A stretch of 34,567 nt of DNA from Candidatus Pollutiaquabacter sp. (GCA_947465495.1 CANIAS010000025.1:1-34567), one strand, 5' to 3'. Positions 24,764 through 32,369 are shown, counted from the first letter of the stretch. A program made the numbers and translations. The notes: a model not told the origin generated them from the letters alone.

Positions 24764-26293
24764 ATGCCAGTCATCGGTGCTTTAATCAAACAAGGACTTA
24801 AGCTCGGATCGCGTGTCCGACTGCGAGCTACTTCCCCCGAACTTCAGCAGCAAAAGGAGTTAAAAAAACTCTTAATGAAAGCGAAGGATACCGCATTCGG
24901 TAAGCACTATGGATTTTCTGAGATTCTGTCATCGGGAAGTCACGTAGAAAATTTCCAACAACGCATCCCTTTTCACAATTACAATTCGATCCATGATCAA
25001 TGGTGGCACCGCTGTCTCAAGGAAGAAGAGAACGTCTGCTGGCCGGGTTATGTAAAATACTTCGCGCTTTCCTCGGGCACATCCGAGGCTGCAAGCAAGC
25101 ATATTCCTGTAACGCGCGACATGATGAAATCGCTCAAGAAAGCGAGCATACGTCAAATACTAACATTGGGCAAATACGACCTGCCCGCTGAGTTTTTTGA
25201 AAAAGGAATTTTGTGGCTGGGCGGAAGCACCGACTTGAAAAAACACGGCGGCTATTACGAAGGCGACGTGAGCGGCATTTCCGCACGGCGAGTTCCCATT
25301 TGGTTTCAACGCTATTACAAACCCGGGAAGAATCTCCGCCTGGAAAAAGATTGGAACCAAAAGTTGGAAGAAATTACGCGGCAAGCAAAAGACTGGGACA
25401 TAGGCATCATTACCGGCGTGCCATCTTGGGTGCAATTACTCTTCGAAAAAATCATGGACCGTTATCAGGTTCAATCCATCCACGAAATCTGGCCAAACCT
25501 TCAGGTCTATGTGCATGGCGGTGTTTCGTTTGAGCCTTACCGAAAAACCTTCAGCCGATTCTTTTCCAAGAAGGTGCATTTCATTGAAGTCTATCCCGCC
25601 TCCGAAGGTTTCATCGCTTTCCAAACCGAACCGGACGTTCAGCACATGAAGCTGGTGCTTAACAACGGCATCTTCTACGAATTCGTTCCATTTAATGAAC
25701 GTAATTTCAACAATAGCGGTGAACTACTACCAAATGCGGAATCACTGACTGTTTCTCAGGTGATAGCAGGTGTAGATTACGCCATCCTGTTGAGCACCTG
25801 TGCCGGCGCCTGGCGATATCTGATTGGCGACACCGTGCGTTTCACCCATGTTGAAAAAGCCGAACTACAAATCACTGGAAGAACCAAGCACTTTTTGAGT
25901 TTGGTCGGCGAGCATTTATCGGTCGATAACATGAACCGCGCGGTAGACCGTTTGTCAGGAGAGTTCAACGTCGATTTTTCTGAATTTTGTGTAGCAGGAA
26001 TTCCCGCCGAAGGCTCATTCGCTCATCATTGGTATTTAGGCATCAACGGTGATGCACGACCCGACACCCAAGCACTGGCCAAACGCTTGGACGACTTGTT
26101 AAAGGAATTAAACGATGACTACGCCGTAGAAAGGGCATCTGCGCTGAAAGACTTACGCCTTGAACTGATTCCGGTAAATCATTTCTATGAGTTCATGACA
26201 AGTAACGGCCGATTAGGAGGACAGAATAAATTCCCGCGTGTCTTGAAATCAACACAACTGGAAGACTGGAAGTCGTTTTTAATAGGGAAGTAA
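24764..26293 (+). CDS. GH3-family acyl-adenylating enzyme
   Basis: This protein of about 509 residues belongs to the GH3 family, first known from plant acyl-acid amido synthetases that conjugate hormones to amino acids via acyl-adenylates. Landmarks are the ATP-loop-like FALSSGTSEAASKHIPV (about 93-109), VHGGVSFEPY, the EVYPASEGFIAFQ motif (about 275-287), and WRYLIGDTVRFT before the C-terminal lid. Bacteroidota carry homologues whose substrate is, as far as I know, undetermined. The upstream frame extension to 24686 crosses the icd hairpin and the -7 box, so the ATG at 24764 is preferred. It is a single-gene unit ending at the shared terminator before tRNA-Val. Confidence 0.85.
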   Translation: MPVIGALIKQGLKLGSRVRLRATSPELQQQKELKKLLMKAKDTAFGKHYGFSEILSSGSHVENFQQRIPFHNYNSIHDQWWHRCLKEEENVCWPGYVKYFALSSGTSEAASKHIPVTRDMMKSLKKASIRQILTLGKYDLPAEFFEKGILWLGGSTDLKKHGGYYEGDVSGISARRVPIWFQRYYKPGKNLRLEKDWNQKLEEITRQAKDWDIGIITGVPSWVQLLFEKIMDRYQVQSIHEIWPNLQVYVHGGVSFEPYRKTFSRFFSKKVHFIEVYPASEGFIAFQTEPDVQHMKLVLNNGIFYEFVPFNERNFNNSGELLPNAESLTVSQVIAGVDYAILLSTCAGAWRYLIGDTVRFTHVEKAELQITGRTKHFLSLVGEHLSVDNMNRAVDRLSGEFNVDFSEFCVAGIPAEGSFAHHWYLGINGDARPDTQALAKRLDDLLKELNDDYAVERASALKDLRLELIPVNHFYEFMTSNGRLGGQNKFPRVLKSTQLEDWKSFLIGK

Positions 26294-26347
26294 TTGCAAA
26301 AACCTGCACGGAGTTTTATAAAAATAACACGGGCAACTTTTGCCCAG

Positions 26348-26377
26348 AAAAAAAGCCCTTGAGATTCAAGGGCTTTT
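26348..26377 (-). terminator. Terminator of tRNA-Val (also serves the GH3 gene)
   Basis: A 12-bp perfect stem AAAAGCCCTTGA / TCAAGGGCTTTT (26351-26362 with 26366-26377) has a 3-nt loop. On the minus strand it runs into seven T, giving a strong terminator for the tRNA. On the plus strand it ends in TTTT and may also stop the GH3 transcript. Confidence 0.88.
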
Positions 26378-26384
26378 GCATTTG

Positions 26385-26459
26385 TGGACGCTACAGGATT
26401 CGAACCTGTGACCCCTACCCTGTCAAGGTAATGCTCTAAACCAACTGAGCTAAGCGTCC
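26385..26459 (-). tRNA. tRNA-Val (anticodon GAC)
   Basis: Read on the minus strand, the acceptor stem GGACGCT pairs with AGCGTCC. The D-stem is GCTC/GAGC, the anticodon stem TTACC/GGTAG encloses loop TTGACAG, and the T-arm is ACAGG-TTCGAAT-CCTGT. The anticodon at 34-36 is GAC, reading Val codons GUC and GUU. The discriminator is A and no CCA is encoded. The total is 75 nt. It has its own promoter and terminator. Confidence 0.96.
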
Positions 26460-26470
26460 AAACGGGAGGC

Positions 26471-26502
26471 CGAAGGTAGAAAAAAAAGGAATTGAAGACA
26501 AA
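26471..26502 (-). promoter_or_regulatory. Promoter of tRNA-Val
   Basis: On the minus strand TTTG (26499-26502), 20 nt, TACCTTCG (26471-26478) precedes the tRNA 5' end by 11 nt. The -7 box is of the TAnnTTCG form. The rest of the gap up to the LysE gene shows nothing else. Confidence 0.65.
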
Positions 26503-26601
26503 CGCAGAGCTTCCAATTGCCATCTACATACACCGGTTCCACGCTGACAACAATATATGCCAGCCCGTAATCATCACACAGATTTTCAAAAAATACTCCA
26601 A

Positions 26602-27222
26602 CTAATTTAACTTGATCAACACCCTCAGCAACATCTCTAAACCAAAACCAATGAGAATGATACCGGTGACGAGGTTCATGCGATGTATAACTTTATCATT
26701 CAAGACTCGCTTCAGGCGATTGGCACCAAGACATTTTAAAAAATCTGTACAAAACACGGTCAGTACTACACTCAGAAAAAACGCCAACTCGTCGATGCGG
26801 GTGTATTGTTCCCGCACTGAAACAATACCGACTACACTCAGCCAGAAAATCAAAACCATTGGATTGAGCGTGTTTAACATGAACCCTTTAAGTAAATACT
26901 GTGCGTGCACAGCTTTCTTCTGATCCTGAACATCTTTCACCTTGGTCTTTTTAAATGCCTGAAAAAGTCCAAAGATGCAGAGGACTGAGCCACCAACCAG
27001 CCCCATCGTCTCCTTGTGTTCATTCATCAGTTGCAGTTGCGAAGCGAAAACAAAACAAAAGACAATCAGAATAGAATCACTCAGAAAAACTCCGGCCGCT
27101 ACGTGGATGCCAGCCTTCAAACCCTCCTGCAGACTCGTCTGCAGCAACGTAAAGAACACCGGCCCAAGCATAAAGGCCAACGCTAACCCGAAGGTCATCC
27201 CGCTAAGTATGGCTTCAATCAT
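26602..27222 (-). CDS. LysE-family amino-acid exporter
   Basis: This inner-membrane protein of about 206 residues has six predicted helices and belongs to the LysE/RhtB superfamily. The family's N-terminal GMTFGLALAFMLGPVFFTLL and GLKAGIHVAAGVFLSDSILI are present (about 7-55). The central LLKGFMLNTLNPMVLIFWL matches the conserved Asn-Pro helix start. Export of an amino acid or similar metabolite is the family role; the substrate is not determinable. The frame opens at TTG 27231, but ATG 27222 is preferred because a near-consensus -7 (GATATTTG) overlaps the TTG region. It is monocistronic and divergent from the DUF3822 gene. Confidence 0.87.
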   Translation of the reverse strand: MIEAILSGMTFGLALAFMLGPVFFTLLQTSLQEGLKAGIHVAAGVFLSDSILIVFCFVFASQLQLMNEHKETMGLVGGSVLCIFGLFQAFKKTKVKDVQDQKKAVHAQYLLKGFMLNTLNPMVLIFWLSVVGIVSVREQYTRIDELAFFLSVVLTVFCTDFLKCLGANRLKRVLNDKVIHRMNLVTGIILIGFGLEMLLRVLIKLN

Positions 27223-27228
27223 TGGAAT

Positions 27229-27236
27229 CAAATATC
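27229..27236 (-). promoter_or_regulatory. Probable -7 element of the LysE-family gene
   Basis: On the minus strand GATATTTG has one mismatch to TAnnTTTG and ends 6 nt before ATG 27222. Confidence 0.35.
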
Positions 27237-27302
27237 TGTCTTTTTAACCGATTTCAAACCAATAACGGTCAACATAGACTACCAGTCAACCTCTTTTTTG
27301 TG

Positions 27303-27310
27303 TAAATTTG
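27303..27310 (+). promoter_or_regulatory. -7 promoter element of DUF3822-rsmD
   Basis: TAAATTTG is an exact match 21 nt before the ATG. No clear -33 element is visible at the right distance. Confidence 0.45.
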
Positions 27311-27331
27311 AAACTCGATTGAGCCAAAAAC

Positions 27332-28216
27332 ATGAAGAAAGTCAGTCCATTGTTGCAACTGGAAAATCCGAAAGGGTTTGCTACGCTGGATGAGAAGCTG
27401 CATACGGGACAAGCAGGCACTTGCGACCTTTTTATCCATGCTTGCGAAGGATCAATGACATTCTCCTTACTAGAACGGTCTTCTGGTAAATTTTTAGCGG
27501 CAGAGAACATACTGGAAGCACCTGAATCAAAATCAACATTCGCCGCCTTCTTGCGTCAATCCATCCAAGATAGCCAACTCTTTTCGCTCAAATACCACCA
27601 GCATTGCACCATCGCTGTTTCAAATTCATTTGCCACGTTGGTTCCTTCAGGTCTCTTGAAACAAGGCGATGAATACCGCTTCCTTCAGCTTTCAGTCAGC
27701 CGAGATGACCTGACTGCCGGTAGCTCTAAAGTAAATGGATTCGACCTGCAAGTCGCTTTTGGCATACAGCCAGAGATTCGATCACTGTTGCAGCAACTAT
27801 TACCGAACGCCAAAATTTTACACGGACTACCTTCTCAGCTGGATTACCACTGGATGAATGCGGCCTCCACCAAGGGTCACTTCGCAACCGTTTGCGCTTA
27901 TCCTGGACTCTTAACGGTCATTGTTTCAGAAGGAAAGAAACTGATTTTCGCCAACTCATTTCTACCACGCGATACTGACGAGGCTGTTTATTATTTATTA
28001 AATGTCTGCGAACAACTGGAGCTAGACCGTTCCATCATACCGATGGAACTCTACGGAACCACGTATACGTGCGAAGCACTGCAAGCAAGACTGCAACAGT
28101 ACGTATCAAATTTGCATGCTACCAAAAGCATCGGTTTTGCAGAAATCAGTTATAAGTTGAAAGAACTTCCGGCAGCAGCATTGTTGCCGGCATTAGTCAT
28201 TAGCTTGTGCGAATAA
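27332..28216 (+). CDS. DUF3822 family protein
   Basis: This 294-residue protein fits the Bacteroidota-specific DUF3822 family by its sequence and by its position directly upstream of rsmD. I recall that a solved member has an actin-like ATPase fold, but no activity is established. No signal peptide or membrane segment is present, so it is cytoplasmic. The two halves (about 10-130 and 140-290) look like a tandem of similar domains, with NGFDLQVAFGIQPEIRSLLQQ opening the second. The last 10 nt overlap the rsmD start, implying translational coupling and perhaps a role tied to rRNA modification or ribosome assembly. Confidence 0.8.
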   Translation: MKKVSPLLQLENPKGFATLDEKLHTGQAGTCDLFIHACEGSMTFSLLERSSGKFLAAENILEAPESKSTFAAFLRQSIQDSQLFSLKYHQHCTIAVSNSFATLVPSGLLKQGDEYRFLQLSVSRDDLTAGSSKVNGFDLQVAFGIQPEIRSLLQQLLPNAKILHGLPSQLDYHWMNAASTKGHFATVCAYPGLLTVIVSEGKKLIFANSFLPRDTDEAVYYLLNVCEQLELDRSIIPMELYGTTYTCEALQARLQQYVSNLHATKSIGFAEISYKLKELPAAALLPALVISLCE

Positions 28217-28761
28217 TAGCAGGTTCACTTGGCGGCAGAATGCTTCACGCACCAGCTTCATTGCCGGTACGACCGACAACTGATTACGCTAAATCAGGAT
28301 TATTCAACATCCTGGCAAATAGAATAGATTTTGACGGACTATCGGTCCTTGACCTCTTTTGCGGAGCCGGAGGAATCACTTTTGAATTCGCATCACGAGG
28401 AGCGAATGAAGTAGTCGCTGTTGACCGGTACCCGGGTTGCGTAAAGTTCATTCAGGAGTCAGCACGCAATTTCGAACTGAAGACTGTCCGAACCGTCAAA
28501 TCCGACGTTTTTAAATATCTCAAAAACACGTCTAAACCATTCGACATTGTTTTCGCTGATCCTCCTTTCGACATGGAAGAACGTCTTAAACTGCCTGATC
28601 TTGTACTAAAAAACGGCTGGTTAAAACCTGGCGGATATTTTATCCTTGAGCACCCGTCCAAGGAGGACGACATGTATCAGGGTCCGGGCGTCGAAAACCG
28701 ACGTTACGGAAATTGCTCGTTCGCTTTTTTTCAACACGAAGACGCAACAAGCGAACTATAA
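28207..28761 (+). CDS. rsmD: 16S rRNA (guanine966-N2)-methyltransferase
   Basis: This 184-residue SAM-dependent methyltransferase modifies G966 of 16S rRNA in the assembled 30S subunit. It opens with the family's MRIIAGSLGGRML and RPTTDYAKSGLFNIL. It then has the SAM motif VLDLFCGAGGITFEFASRGA (about 46-65) and the catalytic FADPPFDM (about 117-124, the NPPY-like motif). Length is typical. It starts with GTG inside the end of the DUF3822 gene (10-nt overlap), so expression depends on that transcript. coaD follows 36 nt later, preceded by a possible -7 box. Confidence 0.93.
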   Translation: MRIIAGSLGGRMLHAPASLPVRPTTDYAKSGLFNILANRIDFDGLSVLDLFCGAGGITFEFASRGANEVVAVDRYPGCVKFIQESARNFELKTVRTVKSDVFKYLKNTSKPFDIVFADPPFDMEERLKLPDLVLKNGWLKPGGYFILEHPSKEDDMYQGPGVENRRYGNCSFAFFQHEDATSEL

Positions 28762-28767
28762 CACGAC

Positions 28768-28775
28768 TATCTTCG
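28768..28775 (+). promoter_or_regulatory. Possible -7 element of coaD
   Basis: TATCTTCG lies 22 nt before the coaD ATG, in the short gap after rsmD. It is of the TAnnTTCG form and lacks a clear -33, so it may only supplement readthrough from DUF3822-rsmD. Confidence 0.35.
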
Positions 28776-28797
28776 CACCTGCATTTTATGATACGCT

Positions 28798-29259
28798 ATG
28801 AGTAAGAAAATCGCTGTATTCCCGGGCTCTTTCGACCCAATCACCAAAGGTCACGAAAGCATCGTTCACCGATGCCTTCCATTGTTTGACGAAATCGTAA
28901 TTGGCATCGGATACAATTCGAATAAACACTACTTTTTTTCTCAGGACCGTAGGGAACATTTTATCAGCAAGACCTTTGAAGGAGACCCCCGGATCAAAGT
29001 GATGCATTATACCGGCTTAACCGTGAACTTTTGCAAGGAAATCGGCGCTAATTTCATCATCCGCGGCCTCCGCACATCTGCCGACTACGAATTTGAACGA
29101 GCGATTGCACAGATGAATCGCGCTCTGTTCGCTGATGTCGATACCATTTTTGTAGTTGCCGATCCTGCCTTGTCACACATCTCTTCTACCATTGTACGTG
29201 ACATCCTTTTGTACCAAGGGGACGTTTCGCAATTTGTTCCAGCGGCAGTACACGTATAA
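28798..29259 (+). CDS. coaD: Phosphopantetheine adenylyltransferase
   Basis: This 153-residue nucleotidyltransferase makes dephospho-CoA from 4'-phosphopantetheine and ATP, the fourth step of CoA synthesis. The N-terminal GSFDPITKGHESIVHR holds the T/HxGH active-site motif (TKGH, about 15-18). Residues of FIIRGLRTSADYEFE and ISSTIVRD complete the phosphopantetheine and ATP sites. Length is close to the usual 155-165. It follows rsmD after 36 nt, a pairing conserved in many bacteria. It is convergent with the NUDIX gene; no strong terminator is visible between them. Confidence 0.96.
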   Translation: MSKKIAVFPGSFDPITKGHESIVHRCLPLFDEIVIGIGYNSNKHYFFSQDRREHFISKTFEGDPRIKVMHYTGLTVNFCKEIGANFIIRGLRTSADYEFERAIAQMNRALFADVDTIFVVADPALSHISSTIVRDILLYQGDVSQFVPAAVHV

Positions 29260-29289
29260 CCTACTAGCACTAACAAAAAACAATACTCT

Positions 29290-29916
29290 TTAGTGAGTTA
29301 GGGCCATCTCCAATACACTTCGAACTGATCGATAGGTATTTGCAAACACCGTATTGAGCACTTGTTGGGTAGTCATCCAGACTGCTTGTTCAATATCTTC
29401 TTCCAACTGCGGAACCAACGGTCGATCATCACTGCTTTGCATATAATACCAGTGAGTCTTTTTAAGGAAACGTTTTTTCTTTTCAACATACGTATGATAC
29501 GTGACTGCAATGGGTGCACCCAACTGAAGTTGATTTATTCCGCACTCTTCTGTCACTTCGCGCAAAGCAGCATGCTCTGGAGTTTCGTCATAGTCCAGTT
29601 TACCTTTTGGAAGATCCCACTTACCGCGCCGAAAAATAACGAGTACTTCGCCCGCTTCATTGCGAACCACTCCGCCAGCAGCTATCGATAACGTGTAGAG
29701 GTATACAAAACGTTTCCAGGTAGCATCCGGATTTTCACACAAATACACCAACTCCATACTGATAGGAAGGTCATGCAGTCCGTCCAGCACTTCTTCTATC
29801 GAAAAGTCTGATTCACTGACCACGCGACAATTATCCAACATACTGATTTCCTCAGATGCTGAAATTGGAGCGAATCGCACGGGACGATCATCTATGTAAA
29901 CTACGTGTTGCGCCAT
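29290..29916 (-). CDS. NUDIX hydrolase
   Basis: This 208-residue protein carries a perfect Nudix box, GKLDYDETPEHAALREVTEECG (split, about 124-146), fitting GX5EX7REUXEEXGU, so it should hydrolyse a nucleoside diphosphate linked to another group. An N-terminal region of about 90 residues without a recognised domain precedes it. This two-part layout recurs in Bacteroidota next to pyrE. The substrate is unknown; house-cleaning of modified nucleotides is plausible. The ATG at 29916 is supported by a perfect -7 box ending 5 nt upstream. It is divergent from pyrE, whose own promoter is only about 50 nt away. Confidence 0.88.
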   Translation of the reverse strand: MAQHVVYIDDRPVRFAPISASEEISMLDNCRVVSESDFSIEEVLDGLHDLPISMELVYLCENPDATWKRFVYLYTLSIAAGGVVRNEAGEVLVIFRRGKWDLPKGKLDYDETPEHAALREVTEECGINQLQLGAPIAVTYHTYVEKKKRFLKKTHWYYMQSSDDRPLVPQLEEDIEQAVWMTTQQVLNTVFANTYRSVRSVLEMALTH

Positions 29917-29921
29917 ACTGT

Positions 29922-29929
29922 CAAAAGTA
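29922..29929 (-). promoter_or_regulatory. -7 promoter element of the NUDIX gene
   Basis: On the minus strand TACTTTTG matches TAnnTTTG exactly and ends 5 nt before the ATG, predicting a leaderless mRNA. Confidence 0.5.
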
Positions 29930-29981
29930 CATAATCAGAAATTGTCATTAACTACTACAATCATTCTTTAGCCTAAAATCG

Positions 29982-29989
29982 TATCTTTG
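29982..29989 (+). promoter_or_regulatory. -7 promoter element of pyrE
   Basis: TATCTTTG matches exactly and ends 4 nt before ATG 29994. There is no room for a ribosome-binding site in the transcript unless the second ATG (30000) is used. Confidence 0.55.
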
Positions 29990-29993
29990 CAAT

Positions 29994-30665
29994 ATGTTGA
30001 TGAAAGATGATACTGCACACACCATTGCTGATTACTTATTACAAGTAAAAGCAGTACGACTCCAACCGGAACAACCATTTACGTGGGCTTCAGGATGGAA
30101 ATCTCCAATTTACTGTGATAACCGAGTAACGCTTTCTTATCCAAAGATTCGCACCTTCATCCGCCAGACATTGGTCAAGGCCATTGAAGAGAAATACGGG
30201 AAACCAGATGTGATTGCCGGAGTGGCGACAGCCGCCATCGCCCAAGGCGCGTTGGTTGCAGAAGCCATGGGGCTTCCCTTTGTGTATGTTCGCTCCTCGG
30301 CGAAAGACCATGGTCGTCAGAATCTGATTGAAGGTGAACTGAAAGCAGGACAATCTGTGGTTGTTATTGAAGATCTGGTCAGCACCGGCCAAAGCTCATT
30401 AAAGGCTGTTCAGGCACTTCGGGATGCAGGTTGCACGGTAAAAGGCATGATAGCCATCTTTACCTATGGCTTCTCCGTAGCGGAAGAGAACTTTAAAAAA
30501 GATCAATGTCCGTTAATCACCCTTTGCGACTATCCCGTGCTATTAGAAAAAGCACTGGAGACCAAATCCATTGAGGACCGTCATCTAGATACGCTTAAGC
30601 AATGGAGGCAGTCGCCTGAAACATGGGGACAGCTAACTTCACAGTTTGATCAGACCACTTCATGA
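29994..30665 (+). CDS. pyrE: Orotate phosphoribosyltransferase
   Basis: This 223-residue enzyme joins orotate and PRPP to form orotidine 5'-phosphate in pyrimidine synthesis. The diagnostic PRPP loop is VVIEDLVSTGQSS (about 122-134). Upstream are FTWASGWKSPIYCDNR (orotate and PRPP site), GVATAAIAQGALVAEAMGLPFVYVR, and the flexible-loop KDHGRQNLIEG. Length is typical of the bacterial enzyme. Two in-frame ATGs (29994, 30000) are possible; a leaderless transcript would use the first. It overlaps the SRPBCC gene by 4 nt (ATGA), so the two are translationally coupled. No pyrF is in the window. Confidence 0.96.
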   Translation: MLMKDDTAHTIADYLLQVKAVRLQPEQPFTWASGWKSPIYCDNRVTLSYPKIRTFIRQTLVKAIEEKYGKPDVIAGVATAAIAQGALVAEAMGLPFVYVRSSAKDHGRQNLIEGELKAGQSVVVIEDLVSTGQSSLKAVQALRDAGCTVKGMIAIFTYGFSVAEENFKKDQCPLITLCDYPVLLEKALETKSIEDRHLDTLKQWRQSPETWGQLTSQFDQTTS

Positions 30666-31057
30666 CAAGAATGTTATCTGACAAAGCAACGGTACAACAA
30701 AGTGCCGAATATGTTTTTAATTTCCTGTCGGACTTTAACAACTTTCAACGCCTGATGCCGGAACAGGTGACCAATTGGGAATCAACGACAACCGAATGTT
30801 CCTTTACCATCGCCGGCATGGCAACGTTGGGCATGAAGCTGACGGAGAAAACACCGAACTCAATCGTACGAGCTGTGCGAAATGGCAACGCTCCTTTTGA
30901 TTTCACATTAACCTGCCAAATTGAAGCGCGAGGAAACGGGGCAGACGTGCAACTCATTTTTGATGCGGACTTAAATCCCATGTTGAAGATGATGGCAGAG
31001 CGTCCGCTCACTAATTTCCTGAACATGCTTGTCAATAAGCTCAAGGAATTGCAATAA
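30662..31057 (+). CDS. SRPBCC (START-like) domain protein
   Basis: This 131-residue single-domain protein of the SRPBCC/Bet v1-like superfamily binds hydrophobic ligands in a helix-grip cavity. The N-terminal SDKATVQQSAEYVFNFLSDFNNFQRLMPEQV is the usual opening (split at about 5-35), and the C-terminal long helix is PLTNFLNMLVNKLKEL. No catalytic motif is visible and the ligand is unknown. It overlaps pyrE by 4 nt and sits in an order (pyrE, SRPBCC, birA) that recurs in Bacteroidota. Any link to pyrimidine synthesis is unproven. It is convergent with birA, 10 nt away. Confidence 0.82.
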   Translation: MTRMLSDKATVQQSAEYVFNFLSDFNNFQRLMPEQVTNWESTTTECSFTIAGMATLGMKLTEKTPNSIVRAVRNGNAPFDFTLTCQIEARGNGADVQLIFDADLNPMLKMMAERPLTNFLNMLVNKLKELQ

Positions 31058-31067
31058 CACTTGGGCA

Positions 31068-31835
31068 TTACCCAAAGATGTATTTAATTGCTTTCATGTC
31101 GAAGTGCTCGGTATGACCCTCTTCGTTTTGCACCATGAGCCGTCCTTGTGCATTTACTCCCATCACCATGCCTTTGAACTTGCGTGAGTCCGTTTCAAAC
31201 CATTCCCATTTTCCATGACGAAGCAAGTGTTTATGATAGTCTTCTCGAAGTTGCTGAAACTCGCCTCGCCGCAATTGAAGATAGCGATGCTCCAGCGCAT
31301 TGCAAAGTCTGTTAAAAACATCCATCAGGTCGTAGTTGATGGATGTGATATTTTTGAAAGACGCTGGATTCAAAAGTTCATTGGAAAATATTTCCTGATT
31401 GACATTGACACCAATGCCGATGATGGCTTGACGAATCTGATAATCGTAAATTGAATTCTCTATCAACACCCCGCCCAGTTTACGATTTTCATAATAGAGA
31501 TCGTTGGGCCACTTCAATTTGACACCTTCGCCAAGGTATTCCGTAGCAAAATCCGCTAAGGCGACGGCTACGCCCATGTTTAGCAGAAAAACATTTTGAA
31601 TGTTTAAGAACGTCGGATAAAAGACAAAGGTGACCAACAGGTTTTGTCCCCTGTCACTTTGCCATTGATTCCCTGCCTGGCCACGTCCATGAGTCTGAAA
31701 CTCCGCAACGACAGCTGCCCCTTCAGTAAGCCGCTCACTCCGTTGCATTTCAGAAAGGTAGGAATTGGTGGACGGGACCTCCCGAAGATGGATCTTCTGC
31801 CTTCCTGTAAATAAAGTGGTTAGCTGATTTGCCAT
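31068..31835 (-). CDS. birA: Biotin--[acetyl-CoA-carboxylase] ligase
   Basis: This 255-residue enzyme activates biotin as biotinyl-AMP and attaches it to the biotin carboxyl carrier protein. The catalytic domain begins with REVPSTNSYL. It has the biotin/AMP loop HGRGQAGNQW (the GRGRxGRxW site) at about 49-58 and KLKWPNDLYYENRKLGGVLIE (split, about 103-123). A short C-terminal SH3-like domain follows. There is no N-terminal helix-turn-helix, so unlike E. coli BirA it should not act as a repressor. Length is typical for this class. The upstream region is shared with rsfS and contains two perfect palindromes. Confidence 0.93.
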   Translation of the reverse strand: MANQLTTLFTGRQKIHLREVPSTNSYLSEMQRSERLTEGAAVVAEFQTHGRGQAGNQWQSDRGQNLLVTFVFYPTFLNIQNVFLLNMGVAVALADFATEYLGEGVKLKWPNDLYYENRKLGGVLIENSIYDYQIRQAIIGIGVNVNQEIFSNELLNPASFKNITSINYDLMDVFNRLCNALEHRYLQLRRGEFQQLREDYHKHLLRHGKWEWFETDSRKFKGMVMGVNAQGRLMVQNEEGHTEHFDMKAIKYIFG

Positions 31836-31875
31836 AGAATCCGGAAGAGGTTTTTTTTACCCATTAATTTCATGG

Positions 31876-31887
31876 CGGAAATTTCCG
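31876..31887. repeat. Palindrome CGGAAATTTCCG
   Basis: This perfect 12-bp palindrome lies in the birA-rsfS intergenic region and abuts the candidate rsfS -7 box (TATATTCG, 31888-31895). It is a possible operator for a dimeric regulator; no regulator is identified. Confidence 0.5.
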
Positions 31888-31895
31888 TATATTCG
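31888..31895 (+). promoter_or_regulatory. Possible -7 element of rsfS
   Basis: TATATTCG fits the TAnnTTCG form 45 nt before the rsfS ATG. The -33 position holds only TTAA. Confidence 0.35.
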
Positions 31896-31914
31896 TTTGA
31901 ACTAACAATCCAAA

Positions 31915-31928
31915 ACAGCAATTGCTGT
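31915..31928. repeat. Palindrome ACAGCAATTGCTGT
   Basis: This perfect 14-bp palindrome ends 12 nt before the rsfS start codon. In RNA it could form a small hairpin over the ribosome-binding region; as DNA it could be an operator. Confidence 0.5.
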
Positions 31929-31940
31929 ATTTTATTCTGA

Positions 31941-32357
31941 ATGACGCCTAAAACCAAGGTTACAAAACCAAAAGCCCCCAAGAAAGCGGTAAAAAAAGTC
32001 GACCTGTCTGCCCAATTAAAAGATTCCATTGTGGATGGGATGCAGGAGAAAAAAGCCAAAGACATCGTGACCATTGACCTACGGACAGTCAAGAATTCCG
32101 TAGCCGACTTCTTTGTCATCTGCCATGCCGACTCAAGCACACAAATCGATGCCATTGCCCGTTCCATCGAAGAGATCGTCTACAAACAACAAAAAGAAGA
32201 TCCGCTACACGTCGAAGGCCGCTCCAACGCCGAATGGATCCTTGTGGACTACAGTTCTGTCGTAGCCCACATCTTTCTCCATGAAAAACGCGACTTCTAC
32301 GGCCTGGAAAGGCTATGGGCCGACGCTGAAATAGAGCGTATCGCCAGTAACTATTAA
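31941..32357 (+). CDS. rsfS: Ribosomal silencing factor RsfS
   Basis: This 138-residue protein binds ribosomal protein uL14 and blocks subunit joining when nutrients are scarce. A basic, Lys-rich N-terminal extension (about 1-18, PKTKVTKPKAPKKAVKK) precedes the family domain. That domain carries KAKDIVTIDLRTVKNSVADFF, the conserved FVICHADSSTQIDAIA, and the C-terminal WILVDYSSVVAHIFLHEKRDFYGLERLW signature (split across about 100-128). Length is slightly above the usual 105-120 because of the basic tail, which may aid rRNA contact. ftsH follows after 91 nt with its own -7 box. Confidence 0.95.
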   Translation: MTPKTKVTKPKAPKKAVKKVDLSAQLKDSIVDGMQEKKAKDIVTIDLRTVKNSVADFFVICHADSSTQIDAIARSIEEIVYKQQKEDPLHVEGRSNAEWILVDYSSVVAHIFLHEKRDFYGLERLWADAEIERIASNY

Positions 32358-32361
32358 TACC

Positions 32362-32369
32362 TAACTTTG
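32362..32369 (+). promoter_or_regulatory. -7 promoter element of ftsH
   Basis: TAACTTTG matches TAnnTTTG exactly. It gives a leader of about 75 nt containing AAGGA 8 nt before the ATG, one of the few Shine-Dalgarno-like sequences in the window. No clear -33 is visible. Confidence 0.45.

Noticed and set aside
29263-29296. CACTAA/TTAGTG repeat between coaD and the NUDIX gene as a terminator
   Set aside because: Only about six A/T-rich pairs with a long loop and no T-tract; too weak to call.
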